Assembly (NCBI RefSeq): GCF_014360585.1
Contig: NZ_JACIXG010000002.1
Location: forward strand, 1 to 64,000
Source: Nocardioides sp.
GTDB taxonomy: Bacteria > Actinomycetota > Actinomycetes > Propionibacteriales > Nocardioidaceae
DNA length: 64,000 nt
Direction of reading: 5' to 3'
This document shows, piece by piece, positions 20,988 through 30,288 of the stretch (position 1 is the stretch's first letter; the number at the start of each line of letters is the position of its first letter). Both the position numbers and the translations under genes were made by a program. The notes under the pieces were generated by a model that saw only the letters and a list, made by a program, of their open reading frames with translations, made no database searches and was not told the origin of the DNA.

Positions 20988-22313
20988 TCAGGCCGTCGTG
21001 GCTGGGGAGACGGGATCGGCGTCCAGCACCTGGCCGCGGGTCTCGCGCAGCGCGAGGAGGCACGCGGTGCTGAGCACGGCCAGGACCGTCACGAAGCCGG
21101 CGAGGCCGCTGGTGCCCCAGCGCTCCAGCAGCGCGCCGCCGATCACGAGCGGCAGCGCGCCGCCGATGATCCCGGCCAGGTTGTAGGCCATCCCGGCACC
21201 GGTATAGCGGTACTCCGCCCGGAAGAGCTCCGGAAGGTACGCCGCGGCCGGCCCGTAGGGGATGCCGATGGCGATCATCAGCACCGCCAGCGCCAGGGTG
21301 AAGGAGCCGGCGTCACCGGGGGTCAGGATCGCGAACGCCACAGGGCCGGCGATCAGACCGAAGACCGTCCCGGTCATCAGCACGGCGCGTCGGCCGACCC
21401 GGTCGGAGAGCAGAGCGGACCCGATCACCGCGACGCAGAGGACGAGGCCGGCCACCATGTTGGCCGTCAACATCTGGTTGAGGGTGAGGCCGAGTCCGTT
21501 CTCCTCGGGCGGCCTGGTGGCGATGCCGCCGAGGAAGACCACGGCGAGGTAGAAGGCGCCGAACGTCATCGCCAGCATCCCGCCGCCGAGCAGGATCTGC
21601 CTCCACTGGTCGCGCAGTGCGGCGGCGAACGGGAAGGACACCGTGGCTCGAGCGGCGGTGACCTTCGAGAACGACGGTGTCTCGGCGATGTTGAGCCGGA
21701 CCCAGAGGCCGAGCGCGATGAGCACGATGCTGACCAGGAACGGCACCCGCCAGGCCCACTGCTGGAAGGCCGCCAGGCCGAGCACCTGGATCGTGAGCAG
21801 GAAGGTCCCGCTGGCGATGATCACGCCGAGGCCGGGTCCGAGCTGGGGGAACAGGCTGTAGCGCCCGCGCTTGCCCTCCGCGGCGTACTCGGAGGTGAGC
21901 AGCGCGGCTCCTGCCCACTCGCCGCCGAGCGCGGTGCCCTGGGTCGCCCGCAGGAGCACCAGCAGCAGCGGCGCCGCCGCTCCGATCGCGGCGGCCGTCG
22001 GGATCAGGCCGATCGCGAAGGTCGCACCACCCATCATCAGCAGCGTCGTCACCAGGGTGCGCTTGCGGCCCAGCCGGTCGCCGAAGTGCCCGAACACCAC
22101 GGCGCCCAGCGGGCGGAAGACGAAGGCGACCCCGAACGTCGCGACGGATGCCCAGGTACCCGCGGCGCTGCCGAGCGAGGGGAAGAAGAGCGGTCCGAAG
22201 ACCAGTGCGGCGGCGTAGCCGTAGATGAGGAAGTCGTAGAACTCGATGGTCGTGCCGACCAGCGATGCCATCGCGATCCGTGACATCGACCGGGGCTGGG
22301 TCGTTGTGGTCAT
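20988..22313 (-). CDS. MFS transporter, metabolite:H+ symporter (MHS)-like
   Basis: GTTIEFYDFLIYGYAAALVFGPLFFP, RPLGAVVFGHFGDRLGRKRTLV, 12-TM pattern. Confidence 0.9.
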   Translation of the reverse strand: MTTTTQPRSMSRIAMASLVGTTIEFYDFLIYGYAAALVFGPLFFPSLGSAAGTWASVATFGVAFVFRPLGAVVFGHFGDRLGRKRTLVTTLLMMGGATFAIGLIPTAAAIGAAAPLLLVLLRATQGTALGGEWAGAALLTSEYAAEGKRGRYSLFPQLGPGLGVIIASGTFLLTIQVLGLAAFQQWAWRVPFLVSIVLIALGLWVRLNIAETPSFSKVTAARATVSFPFAAALRDQWRQILLGGGMLAMTFGAFYLAVVFLGGIATRPPEENGLGLTLNQMLTANMVAGLVLCVAVIGSALLSDRVGRRAVLMTGTVFGLIAGPVAFAILTPGDAGSFTLALAVLMIAIGIPYGPAAAYLPELFRAEYRYTGAGMAYNLAGIIGGALPLVIGGALLERWGTSGLAGFVTVLAVLSTACLLALRETRGQVLDADPVSPATTA

Positions 22314-22461
22314 GTGCCTGCCTCTGTGTCCGTCCCGCCGTGTGCGGCAGGATGTCGGGTGTGACAGGCATCACTGTGCGGTCGCGACGGGCCTCGGGGC
22401 CACGAGTACGAGCCACAGAACTCGTTGTGGTCGGCCCACAACTCCGGACGAGGAGGTCCTG

Positions 22462-23697
22462 ATGAGCACCGATCCGATCAAGCGCATCGTCGCCGGCGTG
22501 CGAGACCGCCTGCCGACGACCGTCGAGGTCTTCCTGACGCGCACCTGGGAGCAGGTCCCGGCCTACGCGGCCAGCCGCGACCCCAACCTGCGCAGCGATG
22601 TCGGCCGCCATGCCGAGGCGGTCTTCCATGCGGTGCTGATCACTCTCGAGGAGGGCCGCGACGCGGTCCGCGAGGACTTCCCCCTGAGTGCCGGTCAGGC
22701 GGCCAACCGGGTGCGCCAGGGGGTCGCGCTAGCTGACTTCCTGCACGCGTTCCGGCTGGGGCAGGTCGCGTTGTGGGAGCGAATCGTCGAGATCGCTGCC
22801 TCGGACCCAGAGACCAGCCAGGCGGCGCTTGCCGCGGCCTCGCGCGTGATGCAGGTGATCGAGGTGGGGAGCACGGTCGCTGCCGAGGCCTACCTCAACA
22901 CCCAGCAGCTCGAGCTTGCCGAGGGGGACCGGATCCGGCGGGACCTCGTCGAGGATCTCCTGGCCGGACGTGAGGTCCCGGCGGGTCCGAGGCTCGATGT
23001 CGCTCGCTCGTGCGGGCTCGAGCGCGACGGACGGGCGGTGGTGATCATCGCGGTCCCGGTGCGCCCCCTACGTGTCGGCCAGAGTCTGCGCGAAGCGCTC
23101 CGGGTCATCCGCACCGAGCTCGGTCCGGAGCAGGAGGGCGTCGCGGTGATCCAGCAGGAGCAGATGATCGGAATCCTGCCGGCGGCCACCGACGACGTAC
23201 AGGCTCTCGTGCCCGATCTACGCCGGGTGCACCGCCAGCTCGCCCGTCAGGGCATCGATCTGGCGGTCGGCGTCAGCACCGTCCACACCGGCTGGGCAGA
23301 TGTCCCGGCGGCGTACGCCGAGGCCGGGATCGCCCGCGACTCCCTGGCGGATGAGCCGGGTGTGGTGGCGCTGCCGATGCTCTCGACGGTCGACTATCTG
23401 GTGCTGCGCGAGGACGCCACCGTCCGTCGGCTGATCCGTCCGGAGCTGCGTCAGTTCGTCACCGACGACCTGGCGCGCGACGGGGCGATGATCGAAACGA
23501 TGCTGGCCTACGTGGCCAGCGACATGAATGCGAAGCTCGCCGCGGAGCGGCTGCACATGCACGTCAACACCGCCTACTACCGGCTCGAGCGGATCGCCGA
23601 GCGCTCCGGCTGCGACCTGCGGCGGTTCGCCGATGTCGAGGAGCTGATCTTCGCGATCCGGCTCCTCACCAAGCCTCGCGGCGTTTCGAGGACCTAA
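22462..23697 (+). CDS. PucR/CdaR family transcriptional regulator (C-terminal HTH_30)
   Basis: Starts MSTDPIKRIVAG after AGGAGG; C-terminal LAAERLHMHVNTAYYRLERIAERSGCDLR. Confidence 0.88.
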   Translation: MSTDPIKRIVAGVRDRLPTTVEVFLTRTWEQVPAYAASRDPNLRSDVGRHAEAVFHAVLITLEEGRDAVREDFPLSAGQAANRVRQGVALADFLHAFRLGQVALWERIVEIAASDPETSQAALAAASRVMQVIEVGSTVAAEAYLNTQQLELAEGDRIRRDLVEDLLAGREVPAGPRLDVARSCGLERDGRAVVIIAVPVRPLRVGQSLREALRVIRTELGPEQEGVAVIQQEQMIGILPAATDDVQALVPDLRRVHRQLARQGIDLAVGVSTVHTGWADVPAAYAEAGIARDSLADEPGVVALPMLSTVDYLVLREDATVRRLIRPELRQFVTDDLARDGAMIETMLAYVASDMNAKLAAERLHMHVNTAYYRLERIAERSGCDLRRFADVEELIFAIRLLTKPRGVSRT

Positions 23698-23903
23698 GCC
23701 TGCGCCGGCTTGCGGCCGTAGAACCAGTAGACCGCCGCGCCGAGCAGGTTGGTGCTGCCCCACAGTCGCCACAGCATCCGCGGCCCGCGGAGTTCGTCGT
23801 CGGAACGCTTCTGCAGGTCGCGCAGGATCACCGGGGCGACCGCCGCCTGGGCCACGAGCGCGCTGGTGGACAGGATCGCCTTCTGCTTCTTGGTCAGTGC
23901 CAT
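23694..23903 (-). CDS. Small membrane-associated hypothetical protein
   Basis: 69 aa, KAILSTSALVAQAAVAPVILRDLQKR...WRLWGSTNLLGAAVYWFYGRKPA. Confidence 0.6.
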   Translation of the reverse strand: MALTKKQKAILSTSALVAQAAVAPVILRDLQKRSDDELRGPRMLWRLWGSTNLLGAAVYWFYGRKPAQA

Positions 23904-23951
23904 ATCGCCAGTCTTTGCCGTCGTTTGCTTTGCGTCAAGCGTCCTGGCCGA

Positions 23952-24782
23952 TCAGGCGGCCGATCGAGCCCAGGGTGGGATCACGACGATGCCCTCGATC
24001 GGGAAGGTGCCGTCGCGGTCTCGGCGCAGCCACACCGGGCCCAGGCGCTGGGTGCGTAGGTGGGCCCGCCACATGCTTCGGCGGTTGACGTTGTCACCGC
24101 CATCCTGGCCCAGGACGATCTGCCTCGTCCCTGTCGAGTTCATGCCGATGACTCGCGGCGTGAAACCCCAGTAGGACGAGATCGAGTATGGCGCCGGCCG
24201 TCCCAGAACCCAGACGTCGCTGCCCTTGGGCACATGCCGGAGGACCAGCTGGCCGCCGCCGTCGAGCTCGGAGGCGACCCCGTGCCAGAACCGCTTCGCA
24301 CGGACCGTCTTGACCGCGCCCTTGCGCTCTAGCTGGCTGTCGTCGAAGAAACGTGCGATGCACGTCGTATGACCCCAGGGCCCGACGCGCCCCGCGGCGT
24401 CGACGGCCCGGGCTCCGACGCACGAGCCATGACCCTGGTTGATGCCGACGGTGATCTGGCTCGTCCGCGACGTCGAGGTCAGCCCGACGCGCTGTAGGTG
24501 CGACGGATAGGTCCATGCCCGTCGGCCGGTCGAGGTGAGGGGTGTCTTCGAGACCCGCACCTGGACGTAGGCAGGCTTGCCGCCGGCCGCCAGGTCGCTG
24601 CCGGCGTACGCCTCGTAGGTGACCTTGAAGCTCGGCGCGAGGGTGAAGCCATAGGTGGGTCGAGCGACGGTCTGGACGCTCGGCCCAGAGGTGGCTGCCT
24701 GCGTGGCGGGCGCGGGGCTCATGGTTGCCAGGAGAGCGATCGCGACGGCTGTCGCCACGCGCGGCAGGGTTCGGTTGGGCAT
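23952..24782 (-). CDS. Secreted hypothetical protein
   Basis: Signal peptide MPNRTLPRVATAVAIALLATMSPAPATQA then Fn3-like extracellular sequence with Cys pairs. Confidence 0.7.
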   Translation of the reverse strand: MPNRTLPRVATAVAIALLATMSPAPATQAATSGPSVQTVARPTYGFTLAPSFKVTYEAYAGSDLAAGGKPAYVQVRVSKTPLTSTGRRAWTYPSHLQRVGLTSTSRTSQITVGINQGHGSCVGARAVDAAGRVGPWGHTTCIARFFDDSQLERKGAVKTVRAKRFWHGVASELDGGGQLVLRHVPKGSDVWVLGRPAPYSISSYWGFTPRVIGMNSTGTRQIVLGQDGGDNVNRRSMWRAHLRTQRLGPVWLRRDRDGTFPIEGIVVIPPWARSAA

Positions 24783-24845
24783 GCGGCGGAGGGTATCTCT
24801 GGCTGGGGGTCCGCGGCGACCGTTTTCGCCGGTTTTGTCGACGAG

Positions 24846-25529
24846 TTACAGCAGGCTCGGCAGGTCGGCCGTCGAGGGCAGGAGATGGGTGCGGGACTCG
24901 CCGGCGAGCTGGTCGTGGGTGAAGGAGCCGGTGGCGACGCCGACGACGAAGCCCGCTCCGGCGTTGGTGCCGGCCCCGAGGTCGTTGGGGGTGTCCCCGG
25001 CGACCAGCACGCGGCGTACGTCCTGGACGCCGGTCGCCTCCATGCAGCGGAAGACGAGGTACGGAGCGGGGCGGCTGGCGGGGACGAGGTCGGAGGTGAT
25101 CACGGCGTCGACGGTCGAGCCGGTGTCCGCGCCGACGGTCCAGCCGAGGCCGTCGAGGATGGCGGCGGCGATCTCGGTGGAGTAGCCGGTCTGCAGCGCC
25201 ACCTTCACGCCCCGCGAGCGCAGGGTCGCGAACATCTCGGGAACGCCGGGGATCGGCTGCGGCGGGCTCTCCCGGTAGGCGGTGACGAGACGCTCGCCGA
25301 AGCCGTCGAAGATCTTGTCGACCTGGGCGGTGCTCGGGTCCTGGCCGAGCCCGCGCAGCAGCCCCTGGATCGCCTCCCGCTTGGAGGTGCCCTTCCACTG
25401 CTGCAGCAGATCGCGGGGGACCGGCTCGCCGGCGGCGTCGGCGACGGTGGTCTCGAGGACGTCGTAGACCAGCCCGCCCTCGTCGACGGTGGTGCCGGCC
25501 ATGTCGAGGGCGGCGAGCTGGAAGTTCAC
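24846..25529 (-). CDS. Phosphonatase-like HAD hydrolase (PhnX-like)
   Basis: LDMAGTTVDEGGLVYD nucleophile motif, ALQTGYSTE, VLVAGDTPNDLGAGTNAGAGFVVGV; GTG start. Confidence 0.85.
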   Translation of the reverse strand: MNFQLAALDMAGTTVDEGGLVYDVLETTVADAAGEPVPRDLLQQWKGTSKREAIQGLLRGLGQDPSTAQVDKIFDGFGERLVTAYRESPPQPIPGVPEMFATLRSRGVKVALQTGYSTEIAAAILDGLGWTVGADTGSTVDAVITSDLVPASRPAPYLVFRCMEATGVQDVRRVLVAGDTPNDLGAGTNAGAGFVVGVATGSFTHDQLAGESRTHLLPSTADLPSLL

Positions 25530-26284
25530 GAGATCTCCTTGAGGATGCGTACGTCGGTGCGGACCCCGGCCGCGGAGGGGCGGGCGTTGTCGATGGTGAA
25601 GGTGACCCGGTCGGGGCGGTAGCGGTCGTCGGCGTACTCCAGCGGGACCCCGTCCGAGGATGTCGCCCGGCGACGCTCGCGCAGCAGCGGGCCGCCGACG
25701 GCGATCTCGAGCAGGTCGGCGTCGGTCTCGTCGGCCGCGACCGCGTCCATGGTGTGGCGGGCCGCGTGCAGGTCGACGCCGGCGGCGGTGAGGTAGCCGT
25801 AGAGCGACCCGGAGTCGGGGTCGAAGTCGAACAGGAGGCGCCCGACGCTCTCGACGAAGGTGCTGCGCTCCAGCATCGCGGGCTGACCGTCGAGCAGGCG
25901 AAGCCGCAGCACGTCCACCACCGGGTCGCCCTCGTCGATGTCGAGCGCCTCGGCGGCAGCTGCGGTGGCGCCGCGCCGGGCGACCTCGATGGTGCGCTGG
26001 CCGGCGGTGTGGCCGATCTGCTGCACCCACGCGCTGAACGAGATCAGCTGCTCGAAGGGCTGGCCGAGGGCGGTGTCGCGCACGGTCGGCGGGCGTCCCT
26101 GGCCGCCGCTGAGCAGGCCTTCGCGACGCAGGCTGGCCAGCGCCGTACGGATGGTGCCGCGGGAGGCGCCGAACTGCGCGCAGAGCTGCGCCTCCGAGGG
26201 GATCGGGGCGCCGGTCGGCAGCTCGCCGCCGACGATCCGCGCTCGGATGGCCTCGGCGACCTGGACGTGCAGCGGACTACTCAT
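25526..26284 (-). CDS. GntR family regulator with UTRA domain
   Basis: N-term HTH QVAEAIRARIVGGELPTGAPIPSEAQLCAQFGASRGTIRTAL; UTRA C-terminus. Confidence 0.9.
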   Translation of the reverse strand: MSSPLHVQVAEAIRARIVGGELPTGAPIPSEAQLCAQFGASRGTIRTALASLRREGLLSGGQGRPPTVRDTALGQPFEQLISFSAWVQQIGHTAGQRTIEVARRGATAAAAEALDIDEGDPVVDVLRLRLLDGQPAMLERSTFVESVGRLLFDFDPDSGSLYGYLTAAGVDLHAARHTMDAVAADETDADLLEIAVGGPLLRERRRATSSDGVPLEYADDRYRPDRVTFTIDNARPSAAGVRTDVRILKEIS

Positions 26285-26299
26285 GAAGGCAGGCTACAA

Positions 26300-26401
26300 C
26301 TTGACCAGACAAGAGCGCGGAAGAGCTTCGTGAACAACCGGAGAACGCCCAACCGGTCAAACAGGTCGCAGGAAAACGACCGGTTAACTTGTCTGTACAT
26401 G
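26300..26401. promoter_or_regulatory. Candidate GntR operators in the divergent phosphonate promoter region
   Basis: CTTGACCAGACAAG (26300-26313; complement CTTGTCTGGTCAAG) and CTTGTCTGTACATG (26388-26401), plus AACCGGTC (26351-26358)/GACCGGTT (26378-26385). Confidence 0.55.
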
Positions 26402-26451
26402 TTGCTCGATCCTGTTGACCAAGGCCGCTGCGAGACAGAAGTGTTCGGGCT

Positions 26452-27609
26452 GTGCCAACTCATACGTCCACCCCCGACGGTGCCGCCGACCTCGTTGTCG
26501 TCGGTGCCGGGATCGTCGGCCTCGCGCATGCCGTCGAAGGGCTCGCGCGCGGTCTGAAGGTCCATGTCGTCGAGCGGGACGAGCGCGCCGTCGGCGCCTC
26601 CATCCGCAACTTCGGGCACATCTGCACCACCGTGCAGTCGGGCCAGGCGCTCGCCTACGCCGTCCCGTCCCGGGAGCGCTGGCTCGCCCTCGCCGCCAAG
26701 GCGGGCTTCGGTCTCCGGGAGACGGGGACGCTCGCCCTGGCCCGCTCCGAGGCGGAGATGGCCGTGCTCGAGGAGTTCGCCGCCGCCCGCGGCGCCGAGC
26801 AGGCCCGTGTGCTGAACGCCGCCACCGCCCGCGAGCTGTTCCCGCCGGCAGCCGCCGACGTCCTCGGCGGCGCCCACCTGCCGCTCGACCTCCGGGTGGA
26901 CCCGCGCGAGGCGCTGCCCGCGATCGCCGCCTGGCTCGAGGCCCAAGGCGTCCGGTTCAGCTGGGCGACCCACGTCGGCGCCATCGACCCGGTCGCTGAT
27001 GGGATCGAGGTCCGCACCAGCCGCGGAACGATCCGTTCCGCACGCGTCGTGCATGCCGCCGGCCATGACGTCGACCGGCTCTTCCCGCGGGCGGCCGAGG
27101 AGGCGGGCGTACGCCGCTGCCGCCTGCAGATGCTCGAGGTCGCGCCCCCGGGCGACGTCGAGATCGGGCCGGCGGTGCTGACCGGGCTCTCGATGCTGCG
27201 CTACGGCGGGTTCGCCGAGACCGCGGCCGCGGCCGACGTACGCAGGCAGCTCGAGCAGACCAGCCCGGAGCTCCTCGACGTCGTCATGAACCTCATGCTC
27301 ACCCAGCGTCCCGGCACCGGCGGCCGGCCGGGCTCGATCGTCCTGGGAGACACCCACCACTACGACCGCACGCACCTGCCCTTCGACGACGAGCACGTCG
27401 CCGACCTGGTGCTGCGAGAAGGGGCGCGGCTGCTCGGGGCTCCGCTCACCGTCCGACGTCGCTGGCGAGGGGTCTACGCGGACTCACCGCTCACCGACTT
27501 CCTCATCGAGGAGCCGTTCCCGGGACTCCGGGTCGTCTCAGTGACATCGGGCATCGGCATGACCACCGCACTGGGCCTCGCGCCCGACGTCCTCGACCAG
27601 CTGCTCTGA
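26452..27609 (+). CDS. TIGR03364-type FAD-dependent oxidoreductase (phosphonate-linked)
   Basis: DLVVVGAGIVGLAHAVEGLARGLKVHVVERDERAVGASIRNFGHIC; gene context with PhnD/C/E and PhnX-like HAD. Confidence 0.82.
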   Translation: MPTHTSTPDGAADLVVVGAGIVGLAHAVEGLARGLKVHVVERDERAVGASIRNFGHICTTVQSGQALAYAVPSRERWLALAAKAGFGLRETGTLALARSEAEMAVLEEFAAARGAEQARVLNAATARELFPPAAADVLGGAHLPLDLRVDPREALPAIAAWLEAQGVRFSWATHVGAIDPVADGIEVRTSRGTIRSARVVHAAGHDVDRLFPRAAEEAGVRRCRLQMLEVAPPGDVEIGPAVLTGLSMLRYGGFAETAAAADVRRQLEQTSPELLDVVMNLMLTQRPGTGGRPGSIVLGDTHHYDRTHLPFDDEHVADLVLREGARLLGAPLTVRRRWRGVYADSPLTDFLIEEPFPGLRVVSVTSGIGMTTALGLAPDVLDQLL

Positions 27610-27627
27610 CCCACAGGAGAAACCGAC

Positions 27628-28569
27628 ATGTCCACGCTGCGCTCCCTCACCGCGCTCGCCGGCGCCGCCACCCTGAGCCTCGCCCTGGCCGCCTGCGGTG
27701 GCGAGGCGGCCCCTCAGCAGGCCGCCGCCGGCGGCGAGATCGGCCCCGACCAGATCTGCCCCGACGGCACCCTCACCATGGGCGTCGAGCCCTTCGAGGA
27801 CCCCAAGACCCTCATCCCCGTCTACGAGACGCTGGGCAAGGCGCTCGGTGAGGAGCTCGGCTGCGAGGTCGAGGTGCAGATCTCCGACACGTACGTCGCC
27901 GAGATCCTCGCCATGCAGAACGGCAAGCTCGACATCGGCCAGTTCGGTCCGCTGGGCTATGTCTTCGCCCAGAAGCAGGCCGGCGCCACACCGCTGGCGT
28001 CCTTCGCCGGCGAGGACGGCAAGGTCTCCTCCTACACCGGCGGCATCTGGGTGCCGAAGGACTCGCCGATCCAGTCCGTCGACGACCTCGCGGGCAAGAC
28101 GCTGGCGCTCTCCGAGTCCGGCTCCACCTCCGGTGACGCGGTGCCGCGCATGGCTCTCATCGACGCGGGGATCGAGAAGGACGTCAGGGCCGAGTACGCC
28201 GGTGGCCACACCGAGGCCCTCCTGGCCCTGGTCAACGGCAAGGTCGACGCGGCCGAGATCAACAGCCAGACCCTGGTCTCGGCGACGGCCGAGGGCCAGT
28301 TCGACGAGACCGCCTTCCGTCAGATCTGGGAGTCCGAGCCGATCCTGAACGACCCGATCACGGCGGGACCGAACATGACGCCCGAGGTGTCTGCGGCCGT
28401 CCAGGAGGCGCTGCTGAACCTGCCGGCCGAGACGGTCGCGGAGATCGGTGAGTACCTCGACTTCACCCCGCCGGCCGGCAAGCCGGCGATGGTCGCGGTG
28501 ACCGAGGAGGACTACCAGCCCGTCGCGGACCTCGCCGAGGCCCTCGACCTGACCACGGACGATCTGTGA
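27628..28569 (+). CDS. phnD: Phosphate/phosphite/phosphonate ABC transporter substrate-binding lipoprotein (PhnD-like)
   Basis: Lipobox LALAACGG; MGVEPFEDPKTLIPVYETLGKALGEELGCEVEVQISDTY; AEINSQTL. Confidence 0.85.
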   Translation: MSTLRSLTALAGAATLSLALAACGGEAAPQQAAAGGEIGPDQICPDGTLTMGVEPFEDPKTLIPVYETLGKALGEELGCEVEVQISDTYVAEILAMQNGKLDIGQFGPLGYVFAQKQAGATPLASFAGEDGKVSSYTGGIWVPKDSPIQSVDDLAGKTLALSESGSTSGDAVPRMALIDAGIEKDVRAEYAGGHTEALLALVNGKVDAAEINSQTLVSATAEGQFDETAFRQIWESEPILNDPITAGPNMTPEVSAAVQEALLNLPAETVAEIGEYLDFTPPAGKPAMVAVTEEDYQPVADLAEALDLTTDDL

Positions 28570-29354
28570 GCGAGCACGCGGCCACACTGAGTATCGAGGG
28601 CCTGAGGAAGGCGTTCGGGGAGAAGACGGTCCTCGACGGCCTCTCCTTCCAGGTCGCCTCCGGGGAGGTGGTCAGCCTCCTCGGGGCCAACGGCTCGGGC
28701 AAGTCCACCTCGTTGCGCTGCGTGGTGGGTCTGGAGCGCCCCGACGCCGGCACGATCACCGTCGGCGGGGTCACCGCCAAGCCCGGCGAGGCGGTGCCGG
28801 AGGTGGCGATGGTCTTCCAGAAGATCCATCTGGTGCCCCGCCGCAGCGTGCTCGACAACGTCTGCGCGGGCGCCCTGGGCCGGCTCGGCCTGAGCCGGTC
28901 CTGGTCGGTGCTGGCCTTCCCGCGCGAGGTGCAGGCCGAGGCGATGGCCTGCCTGGACCGGGTCGGCCTCGCCGACCGGGCCCGGGAGAAGGCCGGTCGC
29001 CTCTCCGGTGGCCAGCAGCAGCGAGTCGCGGTCGCCCGGGCACTGTGCCAGCGCGCCAAGGTGCTGCTCGCAGACGAGCCGGTCTCGGCGCTCGACCCGG
29101 CCGCCTCCGAGCAGGTCATGAACCTCCTCCGGTCGCTGGCCGACGACGACGGCCTCGCCGTGGCCGCGGTGTTGCATCAGCCCGACCTGGCGCGCCGCTT
29201 CTCCGACCGGATCCTCGGGCTGGCCGGCGGCCGGCTCGTCTTCGACAGCAGCGCCGAGGTCACCGACGAGGCCGTCGCCGACCTCTATCGGCCAGCCCTC
29301 GAGGCCGCTGCCTCGATGGCCTCCACGGGCACCGCGACGAAGGAGTTCGCATGA
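28566..29354 (+). CDS. phnC: Phosphonate ABC transporter ATP-binding protein
   Basis: LLGANGSGKSTSLRC Walker A, LSGGQQQRVAVARAL signature, LLADEPVSALDP; 4-bp overlap with phnD. Confidence 0.85.
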   Translation: MSEHAATLSIEGLRKAFGEKTVLDGLSFQVASGEVVSLLGANGSGKSTSLRCVVGLERPDAGTITVGGVTAKPGEAVPEVAMVFQKIHLVPRRSVLDNVCAGALGRLGLSRSWSVLAFPREVQAEAMACLDRVGLADRAREKAGRLSGGQQQRVAVARALCQRAKVLLADEPVSALDPAASEQVMNLLRSLADDDGLAVAAVLHQPDLARRFSDRILGLAGGRLVFDSSAEVTDEAVADLYRPALEAAASMASTGTATKEFA

Positions 29355-30226
29355 GCGGCCTGACCACCGCCCCGAGGCCTCGCCTCGACATCCCGCCGCG
29401 CTTCCGTCCGTCCGGCGTCGCCGCCGCGGCGCTCATCACGGTCGCCCTGGTCCTGGTGCACTGGTACGCCGCGGTGCAGACCAACACCTCGCCCAAGGAG
29501 CTGCTCGAGGGCTGGCGGGGGCTGTGGAGCTTCCTGTTCGGCGTCGACCGCACCTACCCGAACGGCAAGACCATCCATCAGGACGGTGCCTTCCCGCTCG
29601 ACCTGCGCTGGGCCGAGACGATCCGGCCAGGACTGGAGTACTGCCTGCTGACGATCTGGATCGGCCTGCTCGGGACGACCCTCTCGATCCCGGTGGCGCT
29701 CTTCTTCGCGGTCATCTCGTCGCGGACGACCAACCGGTTCGTGCCGCTGTGGTTCCTGGGACGCGGGGTGATGTCGGTGCTGCGCGCCGTCCCCGAGACC
29801 GTGTACGCGCTGATGTTCATCGCCGCGGTCGGCTTCGGTGCCTTCCCGGGTGTGATCGCGCTGGCGATCCACAACGTCGCGGTCATGGGCAAGCTGTGGT
29901 CCGAGGCGATGGACGAGGTCGACCAGGGGCCCGTCGAGGCGCTCCGCGTCGCCGGGGCCTCGCCCACACAGTCGGCCGCGCACGCTGTGCTGCCCGCGGT
30001 GATGCCGTCGCTGCTAGGTCTGCTCCTCTATCGGTTCGACACCAACGTACGCAGCTCGGTGATCCTCGGCACGGTCGGCGCCGGCGGCATCGGCTTCTTC
30101 ATCAAGACCGAGGTCGACAGCTTCCACTTCGACACGATGATGACCTACGTCTGCATGGTGATCGTCCTGATCATCGTCATCGACCTGTTCAGCGCCTGGC
30201 TGCGCCGGAAGGTCGGCACGGTCTGA
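29351..30226 (+). CDS. phnE: Phosphonate ABC transporter permease
   Basis: TM protein with EAA-type loop MDEVDQGPVEALRVAGASPTQSAAHAVLPAVMPSLLGLLLYRFDTNVRSSVILGTVGAGGIG. Confidence 0.88.
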   Translation: MSGLTTAPRPRLDIPPRFRPSGVAAAALITVALVLVHWYAAVQTNTSPKELLEGWRGLWSFLFGVDRTYPNGKTIHQDGAFPLDLRWAETIRPGLEYCLLTIWIGLLGTTLSIPVALFFAVISSRTTNRFVPLWFLGRGVMSVLRAVPETVYALMFIAAVGFGAFPGVIALAIHNVAVMGKLWSEAMDEVDQGPVEALRVAGASPTQSAAHAVLPAVMPSLLGLLLYRFDTNVRSSVILGTVGAGGIGFFIKTEVDSFHFDTMMTYVCMVIVLIIVIDLFSAWLRRKVGTV

Positions 30227-30256
30227 CGGGCACGGTCTGACAGCGCGGTCTGACGG
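30216..30256 (+). repeat. Three tandem ~14-bp repeats spanning the phnE stop
   Basis: GCACGGTCTGACGG GCACGGTCTGACAG CGCGGTCTGACGG. Confidence 0.85.
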
Positions 30257-30288
30257 CACCGCCGGCGGAGGAACTAGGCTCGCGCCCC

